64,000 nucleotides of DNA from Pelecanus crispus (lineage: Eukaryota > Chordata > Aves > Pelecaniformes > Pelecanidae): contig NC_134648.1 of assembly GCF_030463565.1 (NCBI RefSeq), positions 47,616,346-47,680,345 of the forward strand, written 5' to 3'. Both the position numbers and the translations under genes were made by a program. This document shows, one piece after another, positions 14,251 through 25,300 of this stretch (position 1 is its first letter; every line of letters begins with the position of its first letter). Under the pieces are notes generated by a model, which was given only the letters and a program-made list of their open reading frames with translations, was not told where the DNA came from and ran no database searches.

Positions 14251-17200
14251 AATGGATTTACTAGTTTGGTATTTACCTACGCATGGACACATGTGCTTGT
14301 TCTCTGGCAGCCTGCCTCCCATCTTCTCCCACCCCAGCTGCATCCCCTCCAAGATGAGCATTACCCCCAGCCAACCTGCTGAAACGCAGTAGGGTTTCCA
14401 CCACCCCAGGGTGGTGGAGGTGAGTCTGCACTCAGCTTCCAGCAGAGGCTGACCACCCTCTCACTCCTTTGTGCACCCTTGCTCAGAGTAAGTATCTCCC
14501 TCAAAAGCCCCTGGGCTACACAGTGGCCTCCCTGTCCCAGTGCCCACCCACACTGCCCTGTCTGGGCAGAGCTCCCTGGGAGACATCTCCCTTCTCCACC
14601 CTGCTCATCTCTGCACCCAAGCTTCAGTGCTTGCACCCAAGCTGCTGCAGGCAGGCTGGTGAGATGGGGCACCCTAGAAGGGAGAGTGCAAGCCTGTCTG
14701 TGTGGCTCTATTGCCACTGTCTCATCAAAATGGGACTTTTCATTGCATAAGTCAAAGGAGAGCAGCTCAACTAGCTGCGGCTGTGAAGCTGGCACAGCCC
14801 TGCCCCCCAGTTCCCGTCCCCTGGTCCATGGCTCACACTAATACGGTATTTCATGGTGTGCAAAACCAAAAAGCTTTTGCTACCAGCTAGAGATACCAGT
14901 CTGTCCTGGGGGACCCCACAGGGTGTTTTATCCTGGAGACTGTTCTCCACAGTCTCTCCATGCATTGCTTCACCTTCCCTGGAGTGGCTCTGGGTCTGCA
15001 GCACAGGGCAGCTCTGCACACCAGAGGCAGAGGAAGGGGTGTCTTCTCCAGCTGAAAAGCAATGTCAGCTCTCTCCAATGTGGTATTTGTACTGTAACCT
15101 GGATTAGTTTGTCCTTCCAATGCATATAATGGGACAGCAAATGTTGCTGAGATTTCATGAGCACAGGCCACTGGCTCACCAGGGGATGCTTAGCTGGAAA
15201 GAGCTGGTTCAGTCACTGCAGACAGGTCCAAGTCATTAGCAAGAGTAAAGAAAAACCAGAGATGCTTTGTTGCGTTTTGGAGTTTGCCCCCAGGCTGTTC
15301 TGGCATATGGGATGAACGTTCACTAGAAACTTCTTCAAGCTCTAATCAGCTGTACATGAGTAATAAGGGTTCTTATGGTAGGTAATAACACAGATGAGTA
15401 CGTAAGGGCTCTTGGGCCTCACCAGCTTAGTCAGCGTGGTCACGTCTTCCTCTTTCTGCTGCTACAGGACACCAGCAGCCTGGAGGCAGAAAACAGTGAT
15501 TTTTAGTGCTTAGTGGTCTTTGCTGCTGTTCAGCTGTGTGCACTGGGTGCAGTAAAAGGATAGCCCCGAGGAATTGTTCCTAGAGGAGACAGTTATGGGT
15601 AGCTGTGGGCTTTTTGCATATACCACAGATATTTGGACAGAGGGAAGGAAAGGTGTTTGGGTTTTTTTTTAAAGATGAAACAGAGTCAGCAGTAGGTGAG
15701 TGCGCTGACCCCATTGCTTCCTCGGGTAATTAGTGGGAAATGGTGAAGCAAGAGCCCACCCAAGCCTGAGGGTCACAACTGTAGTCACTGTGTGGGCAGC
15801 GGCTCTCCCTTCTCCCCCCAGCCCTCCAAGCAGACACACTTGTTAGTAGAAATCTCCCTCTGACAGGCACCCATTAGTCTTTGTTCAAAAACTAACTGCT
15901 GTAGCACTTGGGCACCGCTAGAATGTAAATGAAATTACACACCGTGCCCTGCACAGCACAACCAGTGAAACCCTAATTTCTTAAGAATTCACACCCTATT
16001 TCCATTATGCTTTAGGCTTCATGGCCCCTAGAGTAAGCCCAGCTCTTCCCACATCCCAGCAGAAGTCCTGCCTTTTCTGTATCCGGTGCTCCTATGACCT
16101 AGATGGAGGGAGGGCAGTGTTGAGTCCCCCCTTCCTTCTCTGCCTGCTGCTTTCCAAAGCTCACACAGGAGCGCAGGGCTGTGATTCAGCTCACCCTGCT
16201 TCAGCATTGCCTAGCAGAGCTGTGCCTGCCTGGGTGCAACCCCCCTGGCTCCAGGCGGATGAGCACCCCCTGAGGAGGCAGCTGCAGCCCAGGCTCCCCA
16301 GACAGGAGCTCTGCTGGCAGAGGAGTATGGAGTGGCCAAAAGGTGGGTAGATGCTCCCTCTGCATCCCTGACACCTCTGCGCTCTTTGTCACGCTTGGCT
16401 GAAGGTGGGCAGAGAGTTGAAAAGCTGCTGGGGAAGATGCCAGGCAGACAGGTCTTGGTCCTTCGCAGAGTCTTTCTAGCCCTGGTTTTTGGGGTTTTTT
16501 TTCCAATTTCTGTTGGATGGAAAATCTGCATGGGCAGAATTCAACCCATGGATACAAGTGGCAAGGCCTCATCACAGGCAAAGGATAACTCATGTGAGAT
16601 GCTGTTTGTTGTGGTCATGCTGATCCACATTTCACAGAAGCCAGTGTAAAACACAGCTCTGTAGTTCCCTCTTCCTTGCAGTTATATGGCAAACACTGGA
16701 GCAAAAATACTGCTCCAAATACTGGGTCCAGTCCTGTTCAACATCTTCATTAATGATCAGGTTGTGGAGTCTCCCTCCTGGGAGATACGCAAAAGCCATC
16801 TGGACACGGTCCTAGGCAACCGGCTCTCAGTGCTTGAGCAGGGGGGTTGGGCCAGATGACCTCCAGTGGTCCCTTCCAACCTCAGCCACTCTGTGACCCC
16901 ATGATTTGAGGCATTGCCTTGCCCTCAACCCCCCAGCTGCTGCTTTACTGACAGCCATGAACTTGCACATTAGCAGAAGAAGCAAGAAAGTGCTCCCCCA
17001 GGGACTCTGTAAAAGGGCTTTGTTCCAGCAGGATGTCTTCAGTAAATCTGTATTTTATGTATGCTAATTGTTTGGCTATGGCCAAAAGAATTTACTAACC
17101 CCTTCCCTGAGCCAGGCCATCATTTCTTTTTCCAGCAGCATTGGTTTTGCCTACCCAATGCATTACTTAAGCTCTGAGGTAGCTACCGCCTGCAGGAACG

Positions 17201-17560
17201 GCACCATCCTATCCTGAGTGGCACGGTGCCACCAGCAGCACTTCTCAGATGCTGTACATTTGAGTCCAGCAGCCATAAGCTTTGGGATGTGTCTCCATCT
17301 GCCCCCAGCCACCCCTTCCTGATCCTCCCGACAAGTTGCACTTTGGAGCAGACTGATGCCAAGGCATTGGGGTGCGGGTGTGGGTTTAAACGAGCACGTT
17401 GGTTAGTGGGGGCTGCTCGGCCCCACAGGGATGCCAGCAGGAGGAGTAAGCCCTTTGGCTGCAGTGTTATTCTTTTCCCAACAAAAGGCAAGAAATTCCC
17501 AGGGTAATGCTTTAGAGCAGAAGTTATCAAATAGGTCTTTAGGTATATAAAGGGATAACT
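14251..17560. other. GC-richer intergenic interval, no gene recognised
   Basis: Base composition shifts upward near 14.25 kb and stays high to the end of the window. The interval has overlapping open frames on both strands, as expected of GC-rich noncoding DNA, but none resembles a known family. A CR1 fragment at 16720-16906 is the only named element. Confidence 0.5.
16720..16906 (+). mobile_element. CR1 LINE fragment, 3' end with internal deletion
   Basis: The left part (about 16720-16762) reads in frame as the reverse-transcriptase segment LGPVLFNIFIND, typical of CR1 ORF2. It then jumps directly into the CR1 3' region: 'ggagtctcc' near 16769, 'tggacacggtcctaggcaac' near 16800, 'ttgagcagggg' near 16834, and 'gacctccagtggtcccttcc' near 16858, ending by the terminal 'ctctgtgaccccatgat'. 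The intervening RT and 3' ORF sequence is missing, so this is a 5'-truncated, internally deleted copy in plus orientation. CR1 is the dominant LINE of birds. Element boundaries are approximate. Confidence 0.85.
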
Positions 17561-17571
17561 TAAACTATGTG

Positions 17572-19145
17572 TTTATTTAAAAATGGATTGAGGAAATTTG
17601 GGGTTGGTGTTGTAAAATATATAAACCTCAAGAAATGAACATAGAAGCAGGAAATCTGGTTAGCCGCACTCACAATGGGGAGAACCACTGTAAAACTGCC
17701 CCTATTTTGGAGGCTCCATCCTGCCCTGATGTTATCACGCGCTCCCTTACCCCTGCGGACGCGCTGCCTGCAGATCAGCCCGTGTTTGTCTGGTGCTGGA
17801 GCTGTGATTTTCCTCTCCCATGTCACTTGCTGTGCTCTAGTACCCAGCTGGCACCTTGCAGCATATCCAACATCATCTTGACCCCCCCTCCCAATCTTCT
17901 TGACCCCCCCCTCCCAATCTTCTTCTCCCCAAGCATTTTACACGGGGTCATTGTTGCTCATCCACAGTTACACATTGCTGCTCTCCCAGAGCCTTCCTGC
18001 CATGCTTCTCCCAGGACCTCCATCCTCTTCACAGCCTTTCCCTCCCCACTGCCACCTCTGCCAGGCCGACAGAGCCCATAACACAAAACACTTTACCACA
18101 CTCCATCAGGTGGAAAAGCAGCCACTGAGTCCTGGTCACAGGGAAAAGAAACCTCCTCGGATTTACACACCTACAGCAATGGGGCTGCAGACCTCAGGGC
18201 CCAGGCCCTCACTGGCTCGTGTTAAAACGCACGGGGCCTGAGAGATCCCAAGTAGTGTGCTCCTCTTTCACCATGGGCAGGTTGTGGAGCTGAGCTGTTT
18301 GGGGCAGTTTTGACAGCAGAAGCACGTTGTAAGAGGACACGGGTGGGTGTTTAACATGGCACTCTCCTCCCAGGTGATGGGCTGATGGGGGCTGGTTGCG
18401 GGGCCAAGCAGTGCCAGCTGCACACCCTGCTCTCTTCCAGCATCACAGGCAACACTGCTGGCGAGCAGTCGCTCCTGGGCTGCTTCCACCAGCGCATGCT
18501 CACCTGCTTGGCCTCAGCTGCACAGGGGGCTCTTGCCAAACAGCACTGGGGAGGCGGGGGGGTGGGGTGGTGTTCGTGCTGACTACAACAAACACTGGTT
18601 TTACATCTCCCAGACAGGGTCAACTATCCCCATGGGGTGCTTGAAAAGCTGGAATTTGCCAGCTGTTTTCTTTGGACACTGGTGTGTTGTATCTGAACAG
18701 AAACTGAGGCATGCTCTTGGACCAGGCACATCCACTGGTCTGCTGCGCCAAGAAAACTTTGCCCACTGCTAGGACCTCTGCCTGCTTTACAAACAGAAAG
18801 GCTGTTTGCCCTGATCTGTGGCCCCCTGGAGAAGAGAAGGAAGGCAGCTCGCCCAGGGTCATGGGGAGAGCTGGGGCAGGGTGATTTCCCAGGCTCCAAC
18901 CTGATGGCTTCATTTCCATCCCTCCCCTCTGAGGCTCTCCAGCAGGACCCCACCAGCTTTGAGCAGGGGAATAAACCACACAGCATAAAATCCCAGCACC
19001 TGAGGCAAGTGATAGACCTCACCCAAGGAGCAATCTTACAGGCCAGAGAGAATATACTCAAAATAACGGATGCTGTACAGAGTGCCCATGAGGTGCTTAG
19101 CACATGGAGGCTGCGCACAGGACCCGGGGCTGCTTTCACAGAGAC
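17572..19145 (-). other. PROX2: Probable PROX2 3' UTR
   Basis: Downstream of the PROX2 stop, the first canonical poly(A) signal I found on the minus strand is AATAAA at 17577-17572 (TTTATT on plus). That would give a 3' UTR of about 1.57 kb. The stretch contains a short tandem duplication of a C-rich unit at about 17880-17925. The 3' end is a guess from the single motif; a variant signal nearer the stop could be used instead. Confidence 0.35.
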
Positions 19146-22100
19146 TCAGCTGCGGAGCAGTTCCTGGGAGCAGCCAGTGGCTTTGAACCCTTCTGGGATG
19201 TCGCTGTCCAGTTTGGAAATTATTTTGTAAATGGGTTTCTTCCAGGAGGGGTCGGCATCCTTGCCCACCCTGACGGCGCTGAAGAACTCCCGCAGCGTCA
19301 GGCTGGCCACCTCCAGGAACCGCCCTGGCACCTGTGGCGAGACAGCCGTCAGCCCACAGCACCACGGGGTCCCCAGCTCCCCCTCACCTCAGCAAACCCC
19401 ATCACCCCGCCACCCCTGCCCCCTGGCTCCCCCTCCTCACCTCAAAGTCGTTCCCCTTGTTATAGTGCATGTTGAGGGCACGGAAAAGCTCCGAGTCCCG
19501 GGAGACCCGGAGGGTGCTGGCATCCACAACGCCCTTCAGCAGGGCCTGCCGGGCAAACTTCTCCACCTGGATGTAGTAAAACTCGCGGAAGTTGCTGAAC
19601 CACTTGATGAGCTGGGAGGTGATGCAGCGGCTGAACTGCCGGGGGGGAGAGCCAGAGGACAGGCATTACACCAGCTTGGAGCCTCCCAACCCCTGAGGCC
19701 CCGCAAGCCCAGCCATACACCTCTGGCCTGGCCCCAAACCCAGCCCTGCCCCAGGGGTGCAAAAGCACCAGCCAGGACGGTGACATGGGGGTGTCCATGG
19801 TGCCTCTCCCTGCCGAGATTTGGATGCCAGCTGCCCTGCAGTGGGGAGGCACATTCATGATGTGCTTTAATCCCAACACCTTGATTGCATAGAGCGAAGA
19901 CCTGGCAGCCGAGGTTTGCCACAGCCCTGAGCACCCACTCCAGGGCAGCCCATGCTGAAGTGGGTGCCACCCCCCTGCTCCTGTCAGCGAGGCGGGAGGA
20001 CATGAGAGCATCCCCTTCCCCACGGTTCCCCAGCGAGGCAGGCTGGGTGCCATGCCATACAGGGAGCCCTGCCTGGCACCAGCACCAGGTGCTGCCATTT
20101 TACCTGCACGTCGACGAAGTAGGTCTTCAGCAGAGTGGAGCTGGGGTAGCGGGTGAAGAAAAACATCAGCTTGGCCTTCTTCAGGTGCCCGGGGGTCAGT
20201 GCCTCCTGCATCTGCCTCGGGGTCAAGGAAAACCTGCACGCAGGAGCCCGACCGGCTCAGCACATCCCAAAGCACTGGCCCTGGCATGCACATGCCTGGT
20301 GCCCACAACAACCCCTCCCCATGGCCTGGCAGCAGGGTGGAGGGGGTTCATCCCTGGCTGGGCAGCCACTGGCTCTTCCCTTTGGCATCCCTGGGGAAGC
20401 TGCCACTCCCCACGGCACTTCCCAGGCCAGTGGGAACAGGGATTTCCATGTAGACGCCTGTTCCTGGCAAAGGATGACAGGACCACCAGGATGGTCTAAG
20501 AGCAGGTTTGGGAGCTCCTGACTTCTACCTCCAGCTACGCTACAGCATCTAACCAACCCTGAGGAGCAGCGGTGCCCCTCCATGGCTCAGGACCCCTTTC
20601 CTGCCCACCCCTTTTTAGCCTCCTGTGGAGCAGCAGGAACCCTGGCCCTGGGGAGACCAGCTGGGACTGCACTGAGCTGTGGCTCCTGAGGACAAGGGGA
20701 GCACATCCAAGCCCAGGGATCTCTCTAGCTCCAGCCGAGCCCAGGGACCTCCCTAGCTGCCCCCAAAGGATATATGGGTGGAGGCAAAGGGTGCCCCATG
20801 CATCGCAGCCTGCAGCTCCCCGCGGCCATCCCTGCCAGCCGGCAGCAGCGCCAGGCTCTCCATAGCAGCAGGGCTCAGGGACAGGGGATGCTGCTGCTGC
20901 TGTCTCACGACTGATGACCTCAGTTTGACAGTTCCCCAACGCAAGTCACGGGGCTCTGGAGAGCCCCTCTCCGGAGCAGAGGGGCTCCCACGAGAGCCAC
21001 TGCCCCAGAGGCCGTGCTGGCTGTAGCCCAGCAGCTGGCTCAGCAGCTGGCTGTCCTGGATGGGGGCAGCTGAGCCCAGTGCATAACCCATGCTGGGTAC
21101 CTGAGAGGGTTTTCTGACCCCTTTTGAACTGAAGGAGCCAGCATGAGAGCCCAGGCTCTTCCCTGAAGCTCCTGACAGGGCCTCAGCCTGGGGTGAACCC
21201 AGCGAGCCCGGTACGTTCATGGGTGATGGCTTAGCAAGGGGCTTTCTGCATTTCCCAGCAGCGAAATACTCTGTCCTGCCATCTGGCCCCAGCACTGGGA
21301 GGCTGCGATGCTGCTGCAGGAGGTGGCTGGCTGCCTTTGGCCAGGCGGTCTTCAGGACAGAGTCTACCACCCGGGACGTCACCCCAGCCAGCTCATGCTT
21401 CAGCGCCTGTGAGAGGACTCTTGCTGCCGAGGGCAGGCCACCTGTGTCGTCCCTGTCCTCATCCTCCTCCAGCCCATGCACCTCCAAGATGCTCCTCCAG
21501 AGGGGTGCTTTGCGTGGGTCGCTCGTGGCAGTGGCATTGTCCTTGTCCAGTCTGTCTCCAGGCTTTCCAGGCAGTGGATGCACTTTCTCAGCAGCTTCCT
21601 GGGTTTGGGCAGCATCCCCAGAGTCACAGACCTGGGAGAACTTCTCCTGAAGCTGCCTGAGCTGCTGCTCTAAAAAGCAGAGCTGCTCCTTCAGCTGTTG
21701 GCAGCCCTCGGCATGGGGGCTGCCACCCATGGGGGCCACTTGCCCAGCCACCCCCGCACCCTGCTGGGGCACCCTCGGCTTCCTCTTGCTCTCCCGGGGC
21801 ATCTTGTTGCCCCTCTCCCTCTTGTGCCCAAAAGCTGCCTCCAGGCTGGTGCCAAATGCCTGAGGGGTTGGTGGGAGGCTCATGCCTTGGATGATGCTCT
21901 CCACCCTGGCTCGCTTGGCTTGTAGGTGCTGGTCAGAGAGCTGGTCCCTGTCACCAGCACAGGACATGGGAGCCAGGGCACGGGTCCTGGGGAAAGCCAG
22001 GGCTTGCGCTCCTTCTCCAGGAGATGCACCATGCTCGTAGTCCTGAGGCAGGGCTACTGCCTGAGAGGAAGGGAAAAGGATGGTGGGATCCAGGCTGCTG

Positions 22101-22312
22101 CCAGCCATTGGGTGGCTGAGGAGCTGTGATATCAGGGATGCACTGCTGGAAGGCAAGAGAGATTCGGTCTGGAAACAGGGCTCCGACTTCAGACCCTGGC
22201 CATGACCTGAAGCAACACGGTCTCTATCCTGCTCAGAGCCAATCCTGCCATCCACTGTCTCTTCTTCCTGCCTGGACACCAAAGAGCTGCCCCTCAGCTG
22301 GTTGGGGATCAT
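19146..22312 (-). CDS. PROX2: PROX2, prospero homeobox protein 2
   Basis: Homeo-prospero transcription factor; nuclear and DNA-binding. Four coding exons on the minus strand: 22312-20774, 20211-20104, 19635-19441, 19331-19146 (stop TAG), giving 675 codons plus stop (human is near 590 residues). I chose the ATG at 22312 because MIPN matches the MDPN start I recall for human PROX2; its exon begins at 22375 after a strong acceptor. The long exon carries the family motif [13 protein letters not shown], a basic NLS-like stretch (KRERGNK...ESKRKPR), a leucine/glutamine coiled segment ([19 protein letters not shown]) and [17 protein letters not shown]. The last three exons encode the homeo-prospero domain (residues about 514-675), with [47 protein letters not shown] and [17 protein letters not shown]. 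The first coding intron has U12 signals, described separately. Upstream exons are presumably noncoding. Confidence 0.95.
20212..20773 (-). other. PROX2: U12-type (AT-AG) intron of PROX2
   Basis: On the minus strand the long coding exon ends ...ACC CAT and is followed at 20773 by ATATCCTTT, the consensus U12 5' splice site of the AT class. Near the other end lies TTCCTTGAC (20230-20222), which fits the U12 branch-point consensus TTCCTTRAC. Its branch A is 11 nt from the terminal CAG (ending 20212), inside the usual 10-20 nt window. Joining CAT to ATG CAG GAG GCA keeps the frame and yields [16 protein letters not shown], which aligns with human PROX2 [15 protein letters not shown]. No GT donor nearby gives this product. 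Drosophila prospero is known to carry a U12 AT-AC intron at the start of its homeodomain. Confidence 0.9.
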
Positions 22313-22375
22313 TTCCAGTGACAGACTGGCAGGCTTCCCAGGTTTTTGATGTTTCAGCCTGCTAGCAGTGTGGAG
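22313..22375 (-). other. PROX2: PROX2 5' UTR part of first coding exon
   Basis: An acceptor with a long pyrimidine tract (gctctttcttcag on the minus strand) ends at 22376, and the exon continues 63 nt to the ATG at 22312. This stretch is open in the coding frame, so an upstream in-frame start in an earlier exon cannot be excluded. Homology favours the ATG at 22312. Confidence 0.7.
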
Positions 22376-25300
22376 CTGAAGAAAGAGCAAGAAACATCAG
22401 TGGGCAGGACCTCAGACAGCACCTCTCCATGCATATGGCCAGGGATTTTTCCTCCCAGATTTCCAGGGCATCCCTGCTCCCCTGCAAAATCTGTTTCACC
22501 GGGGAATGACCCAGGCAGAAACCTCCAGGCACTGCAAAACCTGTGAGCAGGCTGTTGGGTGTCGCATGACAGCAGCAATGCCCTGGACACTGTCACAGCT
22601 CCCACCTACCAGCCAGGCATTCATTGTGCCCGGAGTACATTTCACATTTTGGTCCCTGGATGTGCCCGGCAGCGTGGACTTCCCATACCACCAGCTGCGC
22701 TCACACCAGAGGCATTTGGGACTCATGGACTCAGGTACAAGGGTGGTGAGCACCCTCTGCCACGCATGCCTGGGCAAAGGTGGTTTTGGGTGCTCCCGGG
22801 TGCTGGCAGAGCACGGGGATGGCAGCTACATCCCTGGTGAAGGCATTCACGGCACGTAGCAGCTAGGCCAGGGTATGGCTGCTGCCTACTTCTGCCGGCA
22901 CCCAGCACCCGCCACCAGATCCCCAAAGGCACAGTGGTGGGCGCAGTGCTTTGGGGCTGGGGCAGCTCAAACATGCTGGTGGAAAGGGGCACAGCAAGAG
23001 TGAAAGTGTGATGTGACCTGCTGTGAGCGGGACACACCGGGATGTTCAGGCTAACACAGCACGGGGCTCCTACGCGCTTGGCAAAACACAGAATAAAAGG
23101 GATGGGGATTACCAGGGAAGAGAAAAACTACTGAGCCAGCAGCCCCAGGCTTAAAATTGTCACGCTGACTCCAGGCAGGGATCCACCCCCTCTGCTTGTT
23201 TGCTCACTCAGACAGCTTTGCAAAAGAAGGTGCAAAAGCTTGTATCCTGGGCAATTACAGAGTAACCATCCCTATGGGATGCTTCTTCCTCATCCACATT
23301 AATTAGCAGTAGCCTTGCATCCCTGAAGTAGGACAGTTTGTCTTTTCCAGACACCTTTAAAGTGTCTGAGATTATTTTGCTATCCCCAGAAATGTCTGAT
23401 CCTTTTCAACACCATCAGTCTCCTGTCCCTGTAGCCGTCTGCTCCACGGCGAGTCCCCCAGGCTAATGAGCAGTGTAGAATGGTTTTCTTCTCACTGGTT
23501 TTTAGCAGATTGCTTTTCTCCGAACAGCCCTGTATTCCAGGCTGGTATCTGGGAGAGCTCTACCTTTTGCAGAGCTCTAGTCTGGACAAACCAAGTATTT
23601 TCTGGATTGTCCAACACCACTTGTTGCTCTCCCGTGTTGTCTCCCCACCCCTCCCGACCATTAAGGTTTCATTTTCCTAACAGTCTGTCGTGGGGGCATT
23701 CAAACTGCTCAGTTTACCTATGGCCAGCATGAGGCTGGGGTGCTGGCAGCTCTCAGCATCACCCCTTGCCCTTGTGTAACAAGCTTCACCATCGCCTGTG
23801 GCCGCCTCTTAGCCTGCGAGCCGCTTCCAACAAAGCCACGCAGCAAATGCAATGTAGTCATAGATTTCAACCACCCTTAAGCCTTTCTGCATGGCATGGG
23901 CACGAGACAGCCGGTCCTGCTACCTCACTTGGTTTGTTACAGAAACACCTTCTTTTGGCACTTGGTCACAATTTCTCACCTCCTCTGTGTTCAACTGCAA
24001 GGTCAGGGAGCTTACCCATCTCCTGTGCTGAGGCTTCCCAGCCCCAGAAACCCAGGGCAATACACCCCTCATAAGCAAATTGACTCAGAACTGGCAAGAA
24101 GCCTTCCACTTGCCTAGGCTTCCAGCACCACCATCTTTGTGCCGGAGATCTGGAGCGTGGGAGCGGAGCCTGTGGTCCCAGGCCATGGCAGCCTGCCTTG
24201 GGTGGCCTCGGCTCTCCCCCCCCCCGCAGCCTCCCAAGCGCCGCAGGACGAGGAGGTGCTGCCCCAAGCAAACTGTTCCTGCTGATGCAGCCCTTTCTCT
24301 GCTGAGTTAGCAGATGCGTGCTTTGGTTCCTACTCTTACTACCAGCCTTCACCAGTACTGCCTTCCAAAACACTAAAAAGCAGCCAAGGCTCCTCTTACC
24401 TGGAGAAAAAGAGCGAGGAACGAAATGAAAATGCTCAGAAGAGGAGGCAAGAGTGTCCTCTCCAAAATAGGAGCCACCCCACGTGGGCTCCCCAGGTGCT
24501 CCTCAGTGGGATAGCCGTGCAGGGAGCCCCTCCAGCACTGCAAATCCCCCCAGAGCCTTCCCCAGCCACCGCATCCCTCTCAGCAAGCGGTCCCCGACCC
24601 AAGCCACTCGCACCTCTCCGCCCCGCTCACCTTGGCTCCAGGGGCACAGGGAGCACAGTGCCCCGAGGGCAGGCATCCAGGGCGCGGGATGCCGCAGAGG
24701 CAGCGCGGACGCGTCCTCCCACTGCGCTCAGGTCCTTTAAAGAGGGAGTGGGGAGGCTGGAGGCAGCCAACCGGCTGGGAACAACTCCTGAATATGCAGA
24801 TGGATGTCCAGGAGGCCAGGTCCAGCGCCAGGGTCCAGCCACCTTCACTGTTGCTCGGCCATCTCCCAGGCTCATAGCCCCTGGGGTCGGACAGGCAAGG
24901 GCTGGTGCCAAGCCGCCGGCTGCCCAGGTGGGCAGAGGGCCAGACAAGCAATTCCCCCCTACAATTTGGCCTGGAAACCCCGTCCAGGACCCAGGATAGT
25001 GAACCGTTGGTGAGATGATGCAAATACACCGAGCTAGAGGCAAGCAGTGCCACAGGCAAGGAAGGAGCGACCTGGAGCTCTGGGTGTTGCCCAGCTCCCA
25101 CAGAAAGCACCAAGGGATTTCCAACATCCCCTGCCATGGGGACACGGAGGCATTTCAGCTGGCCTGGAGGTCTGCGGTGTAGGATTTGGCCAGGAAATGG
25201 AACAACACAGGAAAAGCAGCAACACTGAGTCCCTTGCTTATCACAGGATGACCCTTGCTTATCACAGGGTGCTTTAAAGACACTGCTGCAGTCAGCAGAG

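Noticed and set aside
14361-15179. Cluster of overlapping 60-144-codon frames at the start of the GC-rich block
   Set aside because: Open on both strands and in several frames at once, with no family resemblance; typical of GC-rich noncoding DNA.
19460-20311. 283-codon minus-strand open frame overlapping PROX2 exons
   Set aside because: It reads a different frame from the homeo-prospero exons; the conserved protein is produced only by the spliced model.
20753-20773. Reading the PROX2 long exon through to the TAG near 20753
   Set aside because: This would end the protein before the homeo-prospero domain. The U12 donor at 20773 and the family alignment show the exon ends at 20774.
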